From Silurus meridionalis (taxonomy: Eukaryota; Chordata; Actinopteri; Siluriformes; Siluridae), in contig NC_060885.1 in the NCBI RefSeq assembly GCF_014805685.1, forward strand, positions 19,851,132 through 19,915,131: a stretch of DNA of 64,000 nt, in the 5' to 3' direction. Below, piece after piece: positions 12,426-23,830 of this stretch (position 1 is its first letter; every line of letters starts with the position of its first letter). The notes under the pieces are model-generated. The model saw only the letters and a list, made by a program, of their open reading frames with translations. It did not search any database and was not told where the DNA came from. The position numbers and the translations under genes are program-made.

Positions 12426-12716
12426 TCAGTGTTTCTTGATGTAGTTCATGGTAGATTTTGCGGCCTGTTTTAGATCAGTGACCTGTTGTAAAAGCCAAAC
12501 TGTTTTCAGCTTCAGTTTCTTGACTGTGTTTTCTAAAACGCCTCTGGCTTGTCTACATGTTGTGTTGCAAATATTGCAAACTCTTTTGTGTAGAGGTTGA
12601 AGATAAGGTTTTCTCCTGATGACTTTTCCATGCAGGTCATGTTTGTTCAAGCATTGCTGAACAGTAGAATGGTGCAGCACCACTCCTGTGTCAGATAAAC
12701 ATTCTTGCAGGTCCTA
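12426..12716 (-). mobile_element. Tc1-like transposase remnant, HTH region with internal deletion
   Basis: On the minus strand an open stretch reads DLQECLSDTGVVLHH, STVQQCLNKHDLHGK, then VIRRKPYL. That is the second helix-turn-helix DNA-binding region typical of Tc1 transposases, with its LNK.LHG.V.RRKP signature. About 90 nt on, the frame reads KKLKLKTVW, LLQQ and KSTMNYIKKH, which corresponds to the much later xxQQDNDPKHTAKST region. The catalytic core between them (first Asp, the LWSDE/VWRK part) is deleted, and the second Asp context is eroded to VTDLK. Sequence 12717-12950 may hold the degraded N-terminal DNA-binding part. It is non-functional. Unlike the five shorter fragments, this copy lies on the minus strand and is a different subfamily. 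Confidence 0.65.
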
Positions 12717-13079
12717 ATGTCAAGGAAGGTTTTGTTTTTCCTTTCTGGTCAGCATATGGGCAAAGCTTTCAGATAATGCCTTCTACGTTTCCCTTTAACT
12801 GCCGATTTTTAAAGACACTGTGAGCTGGAAGCACCTTGATTGCCATTATCTTTGTTGTAGGAATCAATTGCCTTTTTTTTCTTTTTCAGATCATTTAGAA
12901 GAGCCTATTACTTTTGGGGTTTGGCACAGGAGTTAAATCCAAGAGAACAAGAATTTATTACATTTTGGAATTGCTATTAAAATTAATGACCATTTTTGAC
13001 TAATAATTCAATTAACTTATTACGCTCTAGGATTTTACTTTAAGTGTCCCTATTTTTCTATTGATTACCTTGAATCAAA
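12717..13079. other. Probable degraded remainder of the Tc1 copy, then unique AT-rich DNA
   Basis: No frame is preserved. The position upstream of the HTH remnant on the minus strand makes an eroded N-terminus plausible for the first 200 nt. Confidence 0.3.
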
Positions 13080-13814
13080 TACCGTAATTTCCGGACTATA
13101 ACGCGCACCCATATATAAGCCGTCTACACTAATGTACGTTACACAGGCTTTAACGAAAGACACGTTACACACGGTGTAACGGGTGAAATATGTTGAGCTT
13201 CCTTTAGGAGCATAGCGGTATTTTGGGAATAGCATGCCACTGCATTATTCCTGTATTACTGCATGTGTGTAAGACTGAGGAATATGTCCTTATTATTTTC
13301 TGATGCTCATTTTTTAAGTTTCTTTCACTAACCCATAACGCTGTTGCCAAGAAAAATAAAAAAGCACGAGTTTTGGAAACCTGTCTGTGCTTATATGATT
13401 TCTGTTGCAACTGGAGTTAGTGAGCTCTCCCTTCACCCAGACTCAACGCGTTACAATGGCTTGTATCTAAACAGTAGCCGACCAAGAAAGTCATTGTTCA
13501 CTGTCTTCCTCCTTCCTTTCACAACTATTTCTCTCGGGAGTTTATCTTTTGGCATCATCGTGCGTTAAAAAAATCACCCGATGGAAGTTTTTTCTCCCGA
13601 AGCCGTGCAGCTCAGAACACAGGTGAGGTCGGTTTTTTCGTTTCCGTTCGGAAATTTTATTGGTCTAATTTTATGGGGTTCAGTTTTTTGGCTTGAAGTT
13701 TGTGAAACCGGGAAAAACCCAGAGAAAATGTATAAATTAGCCACTTCGTTGTTTAAGCCGCGGGGTTCAAAACGTGGGAAAAAAGTAGTGGCTTATAGTC
13801 CGAAAAATACGCTA
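13080..13814. mobile_element. Non-autonomous TIR DNA transposon with TA target duplication
   Basis: The left end (13082-13100) is CCGTAATTTCCGGACTATA. The right end, ending at 13812, contains TATAGTCCGAAAAATACG, whose complement matches the left end at most positions. TA dinucleotides flank both sides (13080-13081 and 13813-13814), as expected of a TA-target-site element. The internal 690 bp includes ACACAGGCTTTAACGAAAGA and a right-end region with AAGCCGCGGGGTTCAAAACG and GTGGGAAAAAAGTAGTGGC. I remember both as parts of a very common fish repeat with this terminus. Open frames inside are short and not transposase-like. The superfamily name is uncertain. Confidence 0.75.
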
Positions 13815-14130
13815 TACAGTATCTCTGCATCATTTGCAAAAAAATGTTGTAATTAAGAACAACATTTTCATTAATAGAGGTTGGGTTTACTTAATTCCTT
13901 TTCACTTGACAAATCTATGGAAGTAAAACTCTTGAGCTTGAGAGGATATATGTAAATAAGTCAAAAGTTACTTGGTAAGTTTTCGAGAGATTTCACAGCT
14001 AATCACACACAAGAATTGCTCGATCGCTTCCTCCATCCCATCATTCATTTTTCATCTGCTCACTGGCCTCATCAAACTGCCTTTTCAAGGTCAGAGCAAG
14101 GAAATGATCACACATATGCATGAGTATACT

Positions 14131-14133
<3 letters not shown>
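13815..14133. other. Unique sequence, nothing recognised
   Basis: No element, RNA or coding signal. Confidence 0.5.

Positions 14134-14166
<33 letters not shown>
14134..14166 (+). repeat. (AC)n microsatellite
   Basis: About 16 AC units. Confidence 0.97.
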
Positions 14167-14167
<1 letters not shown>

Positions 14168-14269
14168 CAATTTATCAAATAGAACTGTTTAAGACTCCGG
14201 GTGAGATAAATCCTCCACCTCCTTTTGCAGGAGTGACAGTAAGGTGTGATGGTAAGCCAATATGCTGAT

Positions 14270-14774
14270 TTCTCCTTCATGACAATGATAGAGTTCCCAG
14301 AGTGACACTTGGCTAATTGATGGGCCAATCAGTCATTATTGAAAAGCACGCGCCGTGCTACACCTCCTGATTGTCAGTCCTTTGCCCGGCTGTCGCGGTG
14401 CTTGCGTGCGGTAGTAACCTTGCCGTGAGAGAGTGTCACACACCCTTCTAAATCAAGGCCCGACGAGCACTTGACGCATATTGACCGTCTAATCTTTAGT
14501 GCGGAGCCGGGGAGCAACGGTGGGCTTTTTTAAGATCACCTTACATTTGTATCAATATTCCATCAGCCACATGCTGGATTGTCTTACTACTTATTGTTCG
14601 AGAAGAATTCTCAGATAGATGTCCGTTTCTGACAGCGGGCAGAATAAAATGCCACTCCGGCTAAGTTCTTTGCTGCTGATTAAGTCAATGGAGGGTATAA
14701 GGAGAAGTGGGAGAAAAAGCCTGCTGGCCTCTAAATGTCCTTAGCGTAGAGTGTGAAGCAGTGGGGGGGGGAAA

Positions 14775-14778
<4 letters not shown>
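14270..14778. promoter_or_regulatory. Candidate regulatory block, CpG-containing
   Basis: Repeat-free, with an unusual number of CpGs for this window between about 14345 and 14520 (GCACGCGCCGTGC, GGCTGTCGCGG, CTTGCGTGCGG). TAATTGATGGGCCAATCA at 14314-14331 and GATTAAGTCAATG further on add homeodomain- and CCAAT-type cores. No exon-like frame. It ends at a TG microsatellite. Confidence 0.35.

Positions 14779-14835
<57 letters not shown>
14779..14835 (+). repeat. (GT)n microsatellite
   Basis: About 28 GT units, preceded by a run of eight or nine G at 14763-14771. Confidence 0.98.
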
Positions 14836-14837
<2 letters not shown>

Positions 14838-15400
14838 ACAGAGGTCTGCCCTGCCCCTTGTACAGTATGGACGGGGACTTTAAATTGCTTCCGTCAGTGG
14901 TGCTGAGTAATGAGTGTGATTCTAATCGGAGTTCCTGAGGCCAGCAGCATTAGTCTTCATCTCCGAAGGGCCCTCTCCGCCACCCGTGACATCTAATGTA
15001 GAGCAGGTCCACCCGTAATGAGAATCCATTCCGCAGCCAAGCCAGTGCCTACCCTCTACCCCATATCACACAGGAAGTCTTCGGTCGAGACAACAAGGTT
15101 ACCGGCCCCCCGTCTTTGCCTCCAGCAGCCAATACATATTCAAGGGCTGGAAAATGGCCCGAGTCTCCCACTGCAATACGACCAGGCAGACACTATAACG
15201 CCAATACAGTCGCGCGATTGCGGGGTAATTAAACTAAACCGTACGTCAGGGTTGCATTAGGCAAAACGTTAATTAGAGAAACCTGATAAGCAAAATTAAA
15301 TCATATGTAATAAGTATCCGTCCTAAACGGCGCCCCCCAGATCTAAAACACGCTCGTGCACAGAGGCACAAAATCCTGAGTGAGCTATAGTAGCAGGGAG
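14836..15400. promoter_or_regulatory. Candidate conserved non-coding block
   Basis: GC-balanced and free of repeats, with TAATGAG elements, GGGGTAATTAAAC (near 15222) and ACGTTAATTAGAG (near 15268). The 80-codon frame at 15018-15260 has no recognisable domain. The regulatory role is inferred. Confidence 0.35.
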
Positions 15401-15970
15401 TAAATTGCAATGGGGCTTTGCGTGCCTGAATACTTTAGCAGGCCATTTCTCTCTGTCTGTCCCTGTTTGCCTGTGTTAAACTCCCTCTTTGCCCCCTCAT
15501 CCATTCTCTCATCCACTGCCTGGCTTTGTGCATCAATCAATCGGCGCACTTTGTCAGCGCCAACTTCATCCCACGTCCCGCAATCAAGCCCAAAAGAGAG
15601 CCTCTATTTGCATGCTCAGGTCCCCTTCGCCTTTTCTCATCTGAGCACCAAGGCAACCTGGGAAACTTGGGAAATGGGGCGTGTCTACTTCAGCCTACAC
15701 AAGCAGTTGCTCTACCTGTCCACACACACACACACACACACACACATGCCCCTTAATGCAGGCAGACACACACATCTTCTCTGACTCAAACATATAGACA
15801 TGAACAGACAAAGACAGATGGGGAGCGAGGGAGTGAAGAAAGACAGGCAGTGAACGAGAGCACGAGAAAGAAAGTGAGAGGCAGAAAAGTAAAACGGAGG
15901 GAGAGAAAAATGGAGGGTGGCATTTGGAGATAGGGGGAGGGCGTGCTGTTTACTGGATTTTTCTGAAACA
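15401..15970. other. Pyrimidine/purine-skewed unique sequence
   Basis: Left half is pyrimidine-rich on the plus strand, and 15820-15940 is purine-rich (GA/AAAG mixtures). The 124- and 76-codon frames overlap the CA repeat and have no domain signal. Confidence 0.45.
15721..15746 (+). repeat. (CA)n microsatellite
   Basis: Thirteen CA units. Confidence 0.97.
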
Positions 15971-17880
15971 ATTGGTGCTCAGGTCAGGCTGCGGCTCAAT
16001 TTGTCTTTTCTCGCCCGCACATCAATAGAAATCACAGGGTGAAAATGTATCGCTAATTAAGGGCTCATCAGGCTCACGTCAGCTGTGCTTTGGACGAGGG
16101 AAGAGGAACTCTGAAGGGACTTTTAGTGCTCTGGACAAGCTCAGAGTAAGAAACACTGCCAAGTGAACCCTTCGCTTTGACATACCACTTGAACACAATA
16201 GGAATTAACGAATAGAAAAAAATATATTTGAGTGTTTAATTGCAAATAAAGGTGCGGATTTAATAAACCAAACTCTTATTAAGGTCACATACCATAATTA
16301 TACATAAAATAAAAAAAGAAGATATCAGCACTCGTAACGAGTTCTAGCAACTCGATTTTTCATTCATTAGCTTTGAGCGGTTTTAGGATTAATGGTGCTA
16401 ATATACATACTTGCAACAAGTGCTGATCCATTTCATATGACGAAGATTAACTTTCATTTACAGACTGAACCCACATTGAATATCCAGGATTTATGTTTCA
16501 CGTGAAACATTTTAAAATGAAACACGCAAAACGTGTCAGGTGGGTTTAGACAACACTGGATTTGATCTTGAATGGATCGGACCCATGATTCGAATCGTCG
16601 TTCCCGTTCTGATGTTCCTTCTGCGATGACTTGAGCAAAACAGGAAAAGACGTAATTACGGGAAAACAAAATGGCGAGCAGCAGTTTCGAAGCCTTGTTT
16701 TAAATGAAAAGGGAAAAACAAATCCAACCTGCGCTTCATTCTGGTCCTGTTTGCATCCGACACCGCTAATTAGACAGCAACAAAATGTTATTAATAGGCC
16801 GGACATTACAGAATGAGCCTGTTATAAATGGGTCCTGTCAAACTCACATTCAGCCACCAAATGAGTATTCTCAGTTCACTGCCTGCATCTGAGCACTCCC
16901 CCATCCCTGCCGGATAACTAATGATTACTATTAACCGTACTGTTAGTGAAGACGGCCGAGAAATCCACAAACAAAAAAAAAATCGAAATAAAACTCTCAC
17001 TCTTTGAAGAAGAAAAAAAAAAAAAAAACGGAAGTGAAAGTAAATTCATCCCGCAAAACAGCTCAAACCTCCTGTGGTGACAAAAAACAGACAGTTTGGC
17101 TCCAGCGGTGCTGTTTGAGAGGATCTTGTTTTCTACATAATTAACACTTATTTGTGCCTTTAAAAATGAAATTCTATTATAATTATCAGCATCCAGCAGC
17201 ATTAATGCAGCCATTACATGCTGCTTGTTGGCTCGGCGGTGCCAGGAGCAATGTAATTCACAGATTACCGCCCTTCAAGGCTTTCAGATGAGCCGGGTTT
17301 AAGTGACAAACCGCCCCGGCTCAGCCTTTTATTAGAACACAAAACAAATTCCTCATATTAATTAACTCTCATCTCCCAGCACACATCCCATGGTCCCTCT
17401 CTGATATACTGGCTAAGTATCTGCTCTGATGCCTCACTCAAGCCTGTTCTCAAATAAAAAGCCCACTAATAAATGGGAGTCCTATTTACCCAGTCAGTTC
17501 CACTTTAGCAAATCCCGTAGCCCTGGAAAGCGGTTAAGTCTGCTCAAGAGAAATGTAAATACATAAGGACAGGAGGAGACAAGTCACTCTCCTTCAGAGG
17601 CAAGGCCCTATTAGGCCATATTTCCACATCTCGATTTCAACCGCTTCATCAGGACTGAGAGGAGCATCGTGCCCAGGAGGTGGAGGTGCTGCTTTTATGG
17701 GCTCCGATTGGATTACATCGAGCCACTAACCAAACACAACTGGCTTAGCATGAAATATTAAGCTGACAGAATGGGTTTGTTGCTGCGTCTCTGACAGTGG
17801 TGAGGGCATGATATTTCATAGAGCTCGCTCTCTGTCTCCATCTCTCTCGCTCTGTGTCCAAAACGGCAGAGCCGAGACTG
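15971..17880. promoter_or_regulatory. Long repeat-poor block with conserved-non-coding texture
   Basis: Nearly 2 kb with no interspersed repeat. It has frequent TAATTA/ATTAAT cores (CGCTAATTAAGGG near 16051, CTAATTAGACAG near 16766, ATATTAATTAACTC near 17357) and conserved-looking GC-balanced segments such as 17215-17560. An 18-bp perfect palindrome lies at 16493-16510. Several overlapping short frames on both strands at 16454-17214 have no domain signature. The inference is regulatory DNA of a gene desert. Confidence 0.4.
16493..16510. repeat. 18-bp perfect palindrome with CACGTG core
   Basis: ATGTTTCACGTGAAACAT is exactly self-complementary, centred on a CACGTG E-box. The inner 16 bases equal the sequence known in bacteria as the ParB-binding parS site. 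In this vertebrate context an E-box palindrome or coincidence is the default reading. Confidence 0.9.
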
Positions 17881-18420
17881 ACACTAATGCATCAGGCGCA
17901 GGTTGTGGTGAGGATCGTTTTGGAAGATATGACAGAAAAAAACAGCTCCATTTTTGTTCCTCTCAGGTCTAAGTGTCAAGGTGTCCATGGCATAGATCAC
18001 ATATCCCATATCTGTTATGTTGGATGTTTTGTTTTCTCCACACGATAAAGGAGACGATTCATTATAGCTGTGAAAGCTCATAAACCTTTAAAAAGTGCGC
18101 GGATGCAATTTTCAGGGTATAATAACAATCAGCAGGCAGTGGCATCCTGCAAACCGGTAACAAATATCAATCCGATACAGGCTGACAGCTCCACTGTTAA
18201 GATTGCGTGTTCTGACAAAACGGGCAAAACCCAGCCGAAATAAAACAAAAAGGAAAACCGATAAATTTCGAACCTCGTGCGGTGTGAAGAGCAAATATGA
18301 AGAAAGGCATCAAAATAATGAAAGATTGTTTATGTATTCTGGCATGAAATGGGCTGGGTGTTAGGAGGGAGCGGCGCGGAAGAGAAGGATGGACAGCGCT
18401 GACAGCAGCGTATTCATCCT
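17881..18420. other. Unique sequence, nothing recognised
   Basis: Short overlapping frames only; no repeat family. Confidence 0.45.
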
Positions 18421-18792
18421 GCACGCCACAGCAGACGGCCCGCTAGTAGCGCTCGACAGAGCAATAAATCAAGGGCTCTCCATGCTGTACCTACAGCTTA
18501 TTACATCCACCATGACAAATAAATAATAATCCCTGTCACGACAGGCCTTTGCTCAAGGATTGAGCCAGAAACCCTTTTGCTCATCACTCCTGATCTTAAG
18601 TGAAAACACTAGAACAAGGGAATTGAAGGCCATGCTTTACTGAGCTTATGAAACTTGCTGAGGAGAAAAAAAAATGCTTGACAGGAGAGAATAGAGTGTA
18701 TGGAATGAGAGAAAGAGAAAATGACACTGTCCAACCCGGAGCAGTCGGTGTGAAAAGGAAATGACCCTGGCTGAGCTAGCTAGCTAGCCAAA

Positions 18793-18794
<2 letters not shown>
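18421..18794. other. Repeat-poor unique block
   Basis: Mixed composition with TTATTACATCC and AATAAATAATAATCC segments. It ends with an (AGCT)n-like run GAGCTAGCTAGCTAGCC (18773-18789) just before a GT microsatellite. Confidence 0.35.

Positions 18795-18826
<32 letters not shown>
18795..18826 (+). repeat. (GT)n microsatellite
   Basis: Sixteen GT units. Confidence 0.97.
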
Positions 18827-18834
<8 letters not shown>

Positions 18835-19874
18835 AGGAAAGCAAGAGAATGAGCACTGCACAACCTCTGTCGCCTATTCAGCCGAATAGCACCCACGGGG
18901 ACAGAGCTAAATCAAAAAGATTTCACCGCTAAACGTAAACGGCAAAGCGAGAGCACAACTTCATGCTCATTTGAGGAGCACGTCAAGTCCACAATGACAT
19001 TCGAAGCGACTAGTCCTTCCTAATGCTTGCAAAAAAAATCCCCATCATTCGACAAATCAACTGAACCAAATCTGATACGAACATGAACGCAAAATCAAAT
19101 GCTTCATTCATATAACGAGGAAACGCTGACTCAAACACATCAATTTGCCAGTAAAGGGTCACGTGTAACTTCCTTTATCACCGCGAGGTTCAAGCATCCG
19201 AAAAGACAGCACTGCTGAAAGCCTCAGCTCTCTTCTATATAATAGTCCTACCTAATAATGAGGTGAAGGGCTGCAAGTGGAACATCAGATCTTTATTTAC
19301 ATCTCTTTTTCGTGATACGGGTATTTTAAAAGTGTGCGTCGGAAGCCACGTCCTGAAGAACTCGCTGTATCTCCACATCTAATTCGGCCTCCTGAAGTAC
19401 AGCAGTGCACATTGACATTTGTGTACGGCTGCAAGTGTTACAAGGGATATAAAGTGCTGATTAAAGACAGGGCTCTCAAAGGTTAGGGAATGGTAAATGG
19501 AGCTTCCATCTTGCTGCTAATAGGAGGGAAGCTGTTAGACAGGAGGAGATGCTGATCAGGACGTCTGCATGGATCCTTCAGTCCCTGCACGGGTATTAAT
19601 CACAGAATCACTAAGGCATGCTTAATTGCGAGTTGTACATCACAGTGAAATTCAGGCGCGAAGAAGCAGGAAACTCATTATTCCCGCGTTTAGATGTGGG
19701 ACGCGTCACGTCTGATCCCTCCTGTACACTCAGGGATCGGGGCTCAACCTGACAGCGGAAAATTGACGATGCCGTAACCGGCTAATTAATGCGACGATTA
19801 CTATTACACCGAATATTGTTAGGTCGTTAGCGATGCTAAAATGTCCACTAACAACGATGCCGCCTTGTTAGGTA
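18827..19874. promoter_or_regulatory. Candidate regulatory block
   Basis: No repeats. 19430-19870 is GC-balanced with ACCGGCTAATTAATGCGACG (near 19777) and GGGACGCGTCACGTC (near 19698), and CpG is relatively preserved. There is no coding frame of note. The role is inferred from texture. Confidence 0.35.
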
Positions 19875-20222
19875 GTTCTACAGTATAGTTGATCTCCGTA
19901 TCTAAGACTCGAACCTGCCCCAGCATGGCAATGCCACTGTGCACAATGCCAGCTTGATGAAGATATGGTTACCATTGGTTGGAGATAATAAGTAGCCTAC
20001 AATAGAGCTCTACCCTACTGACAGCACTCCAAACCTCCTCACCCCACCCACATCAGTACCTGACTTTACTAACAACCCTAGCATCTGAATGAGCACAAAT
20101 CTTCCCAGAAGAGTGGAGGCTATTATAACAGCAAATCAGGTCTAAATGTATAATGTCATGTTCAAAGTGCAATACAAATCCTATTTTTAGGTGTCCACAA
20201 TCTTTTGAATCTATATAGTATA
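19875..20222 (+). mobile_element. Decayed Tc1-like fragment, copy 3
   Basis: It retains CGAACCTGCCCCAGCATGGC, TGCCACTGTGCACAATGCCA, TACCTGACTTTACTAACAAC, CTTCCCAGAAGAGTGGAGGC and TATTATAACAGCAAATC. It then ends with a terminus-like AGGTGTCCACAATCTTTTGA and CTATATAGTA, which resembles the outer end (…ACTTTTGGC.ATATAGT) of the same family. The 5' half is missing and all frames are broken. Confidence 0.75.
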
Positions 20223-20394
20223 TATATTGGTGCATATACACGTAATATCAACAGTTCTATTACAAGTAACTAGTTACAACCGCTAAACAATCTCTGGTAA
20301 ATCTGAGTCCATCATCACACTCAATCTGCAAGGCTGTTTGGCTTCTTCTACAGGCTTTTACTAACAGCCACAGCAAATAGTGTAGCATTGCCAG

Positions 20395-20655
20395 AGGTCA
20401 CCATTTCGCTCCGGAGCTCCAGTTACTTGTTTGTGCCTTTTGGTTCACGTTCTCTCTGTGTTAACAGGATTTATTCACGGTTCTCCAGTTCCCTCCCAAA
20501 ACACGCCAGTAGATGAACTGGTGATTTGAAATTGCGAGTGTGTGTGTGCTTGGATTGGCATCCCGTCCATGAGAGGATCCTGCATCGCTCTCTGTGTTCT
20601 TAGGATAGGCTCTGGATTCATCACAACAAAGACCAGTATAGAACATCTACAGGCG
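20395..20655 (+). mobile_element. Fish L2-type repeat tail, longest copy
   Basis: The order of motifs is CACGTTCTCTCTGTGTT, GGTTCTCCAGTTCCCTCCCA, AAACACGCCAGTAG, then TTGGATTGGCATCCCGTCCA, CTCTGTGTTCTTAGGATAGG and CTCTGGATTCATCACAAC. It follows the widespread teleost element that ends 'gggataggctccggattcaccacgaccctgac'. I take it as an L2-like LINE/SINE 3' region in plus orientation, decayed and without coding capacity. Confidence 0.7.
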
Positions 20656-21813
20656 ATAAATTAGTAAGTCATGATCTTTTTTACATTTCGATTTTTTTCC
20701 AGTGACTAAATGACTCATAATGTTACATTGACATAAGTACAGATCCGATTCTGAGAATCATAAAAAGTCACAGAAAGCTGCGAGGCAAGACATTTTTGCT
20801 GTCCCTGTACAGCGTAGCCTTTCACAAGGCCCCCATGGTCTTGCTTAAGAGCCGGTATCGCCAGTTTCTGCTAACGCATATGGCTGCGTTTTCTTGATAC
20901 TCTGCTGTCTTCTACACCTACACCTGACACATGAATGTGGCCATCATACCAGTTTGTTTGTGTCCCTCAAGTTTCTGACGCTTCTACCCAAACAGACTTA
21001 TGCCTCCCTGATGCCAACCAATTTCAAGCTATTTATAATGACAGTTATGTGTCATGTTCTAGTGCCAGTGTTGATTGATTTATTAGTGTAGGTGGACATG
21101 ATTACAGGCCCACCTAACATGTATGTGAAAATCTTGCTGGTCAGGCCAGAGTAGATTCTGCTGAAGACTTTATTGAGCTGCCCTCTGGTTTCTCTTTTGC
21201 ATGTTCCCTCAAGCATTAAACTCTGTTCTCAAGGCCACTCAGTTCCACTGACCTGGTCAAAATAAAAAACCAAAACAATCTGTCCCTAGCTGCTGTGTGC
21301 TGTGTGTTAGAGTGTTAGAGAGTGTGTTGTTCCTTTCATTAAATGAGCATAAAGTTTTTACCGGATAAATGATCCTACAAATTACAATGTATTTAGAAAG
21401 TCGTCTTTTTTTCAGAATATGGACATTTTACGCAAATACTGTCACAGTGTACACTGTGCTGTGCATGCTATTCAGGACTAAAAAAAAAAAAAAACAGCAC
21501 AAAAACATGTGAATGTAAATAGAGAACACAACCCCCGAAACTGCTTCTTGTGGCACCTTCCTGACCCCAGTTTCATGGCCTTGTGTCCTTTCCTATGAGT
21601 AAGAGTGAAAACATTTGTACTGCTGCCAGAATCTTGGCCATGGCAGCATGTGGTCAAGATTTCCATGCCTGTATAACACAGATATCATGCCTGAAGACTG
21701 GCCCATTCCAGAGTAGTACAGCACCTGAGGCCCTAAAATGTTTGACCTCTGGAGGGCAGCCACTGGGCCTGAACATATGAGAAGAGAAGTTTATCACTGT
21801 GCATACTCTTCTA

Positions 21814-21815
<2 letters not shown>
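20656..21815. other. Unique sequence, nothing recognised
   Basis: A poly(A) run at 21480-21494 and a TGTGTTAGAGTGTTAGAG near-duplicate near 21301-21319 are the only visible structure. Confidence 0.45.

Positions 21816-21863
<48 letters not shown>
21816..21863 (+). repeat. (CA)n microsatellite
   Basis: About 24 CA units. A minus-strand frame through it is a Val-Cys repeat. Confidence 0.98.
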
Positions 21864-21865
<2 letters not shown>

Positions 21866-22980
21866 GCAAACGTGCAAAAAATGACCACAAAGGAGTCAAA
21901 GTGCATCTGGAGTTCACCAGGCAGGAAGGGGGTTATGGGTGAGAGAAAAGGTGAAATAAAGTCAACAGAGAAGAAAATGGAGAAAAGACAGAACTTCCTT
22001 CACCTTCGTTTCACTGCAAGCGAGTAGGAGGATGATTTAGCTCCCGGTTTCAGCTGAATATTCACCTAGACTGTGGTAGATGACATTAATTTGTACGTGT
22101 TGGAGTTCTGAGATGACATGGTGTTTTGTGTGTGTGTGTGTGTGTGTGTGTCGGTGTTTGGTGGTGGGGGTATGGTAAGGAGAGACACGCAGGGACACGC
22201 TGGAGAAGGTCAACCTCAGTACAGGGGAGTGGCTGGCCACATCAATCATCTCAATTTAGGCAGTTTTATTAGTATGCAACCGCAATCTTCTCGCTGTAGG
22301 TCAAACAACAAAGCCACGTTACTGCGTTAAGCCTCCTGCAGCCAGAAAAACAGAAACACACCGAATCAAGATGGGTTTTTTGTGTGTTGTGATCTTTTAG
22401 CTGGATTAACTGTTATGCAAAGAGACAAAGGGCATAGTTGTGTGAGCATTCTGTAAGGGTTTGTTTTTTCCTCTCGATCTCACAAACGAATATAGACAAC
22501 AGACACATATAATCATAAATGCCAGAGCTGCATGAAGACCTGGAGGTTGAAGTTCAGTGAAATGCTGAAAAAGGATAAGAACTAAATGTTCTCCTCGAAA
22601 TGTACATAATGCAATTTAAATGGGAAAAACAGGACATTAACCAAACTCGTGCCAGCTCCATATTCATCTCTGAACTCCAAAACGATGCTTATCATCTTTC
22701 TGAAAATATGCACTCAGTGCCCCCTGTCAGGCCCATAGGCTGGAGGAATGAAGAATGCAGTGGTATTGAGTTGCTGGCACACACAGGCTGTTTCTAAATG
22801 CACATTTTTTCCAGGTCAGGAAGTCAGGAACTATGGAGAATGAAGCTCGCTCAAACCAGCTTAATTCAGGAGACGCAGGTATGTAATAGGAAAATGCAGA
22901 AGCCAAGGTCTTCAATTTAGACTCTAAACGTTGTTTATGCATTGAAGAATGAGCCAGAGGGCAAATTTAGAACAGTGAAA
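21864..22980. other. Unique sequence with one TG tract
   Basis: No gene or interspersed repeat seen apart from the TG microsatellite at 22127-22151. Confidence 0.45.
22127..22151 (+). repeat. (TG)n microsatellite
   Basis: Twelve TG units, followed by an imperfect G/T-rich segment to about 22175. Confidence 0.95.
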
Positions 22981-23830
22981 GTGACCGTAAGCACCGGTTT
23001 CAGGCCTGTAATGCATTTTAGTTTTAATATTTCTTTTCAAAGTTCCAACCCATAAATCCATACACCTCATTTGTTACGAATCGCATCGCTCGAAGACGCC
23101 GTGTTTGCGATCAGCTCATTTTCACTTGTGGGTTTTCTGCTTAATGTATGCAGCGGCACCTTAATCATCCGCTTTTAATTAGGACATCCACTTAGCACCT
23201 GGAGAGCAAAAGCCTTCAAAAAAGGACAGTCGAAAGAAAGATCTCCCCACCATGTTATTAACAGAAATACATCTGCCCCGCACTACAGCGCGTAATTAAC
23301 AGGGTTCTAACGGGCCATAAAACCTTCATTAACACGTAAGCAGCTAACACGCTGCCGTGGCATGAGAGCGAGACCGAGATTTCACACAAACCGGAGAGGC
23401 TGTTGCAAATGTAAACAGGATTGTTTAGGGGTCTTCGAGGCTGTCACGGAGGAAGCCGAGTTCGCCATCAGATTAGAAACGGAGCTGGAACCGGATAAGC
23501 AGAACTAATATTTGTGGGAGACAGAGATATATTGGCGTCCTGTACTGGAGCAGATGCTAGCGCAGTGCCCTTTAAGTGTTCCAGATAAATCTGTGTGGTC
23601 AACAGGACCGCTTGATGTATGCAGTCTTTAAGAATCGGCCACCCAGTTTCTTCATCGCGTTTTCACAGTCTGAGACGACTTATTTTTGGAGGCCTGCGAG
23701 ACTCGCCAGCAATGTATTTTTGTTGTTGTTTGTGTTTATACGCATGTGCTTTTTCCACTCCGGCTTGAAGACAAACACGGCAATGAAAACCCCTCTCAAT
23801 AAGTTGCAGTTATAATGGAGCCACTGTTGT
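22981..23830. promoter_or_regulatory. Candidate conserved non-coding block
   Basis: Repeat-free and GC-balanced, with CGCTTTTAATTAGGACATCC near 23170, GCGTAATTAACAGGG near 23290 and CTTCATTAACACG near 23322. CpGs are retained. No coding frame with a domain. The role is inference. Confidence 0.35.

Noticed and set aside
16494..16509. Reading the palindrome as a real bacterial parS and hence contamination
   Set aside because: The surrounding sequence is continuous vertebrate-like non-coding DNA with no bacterial genes or codon structure.
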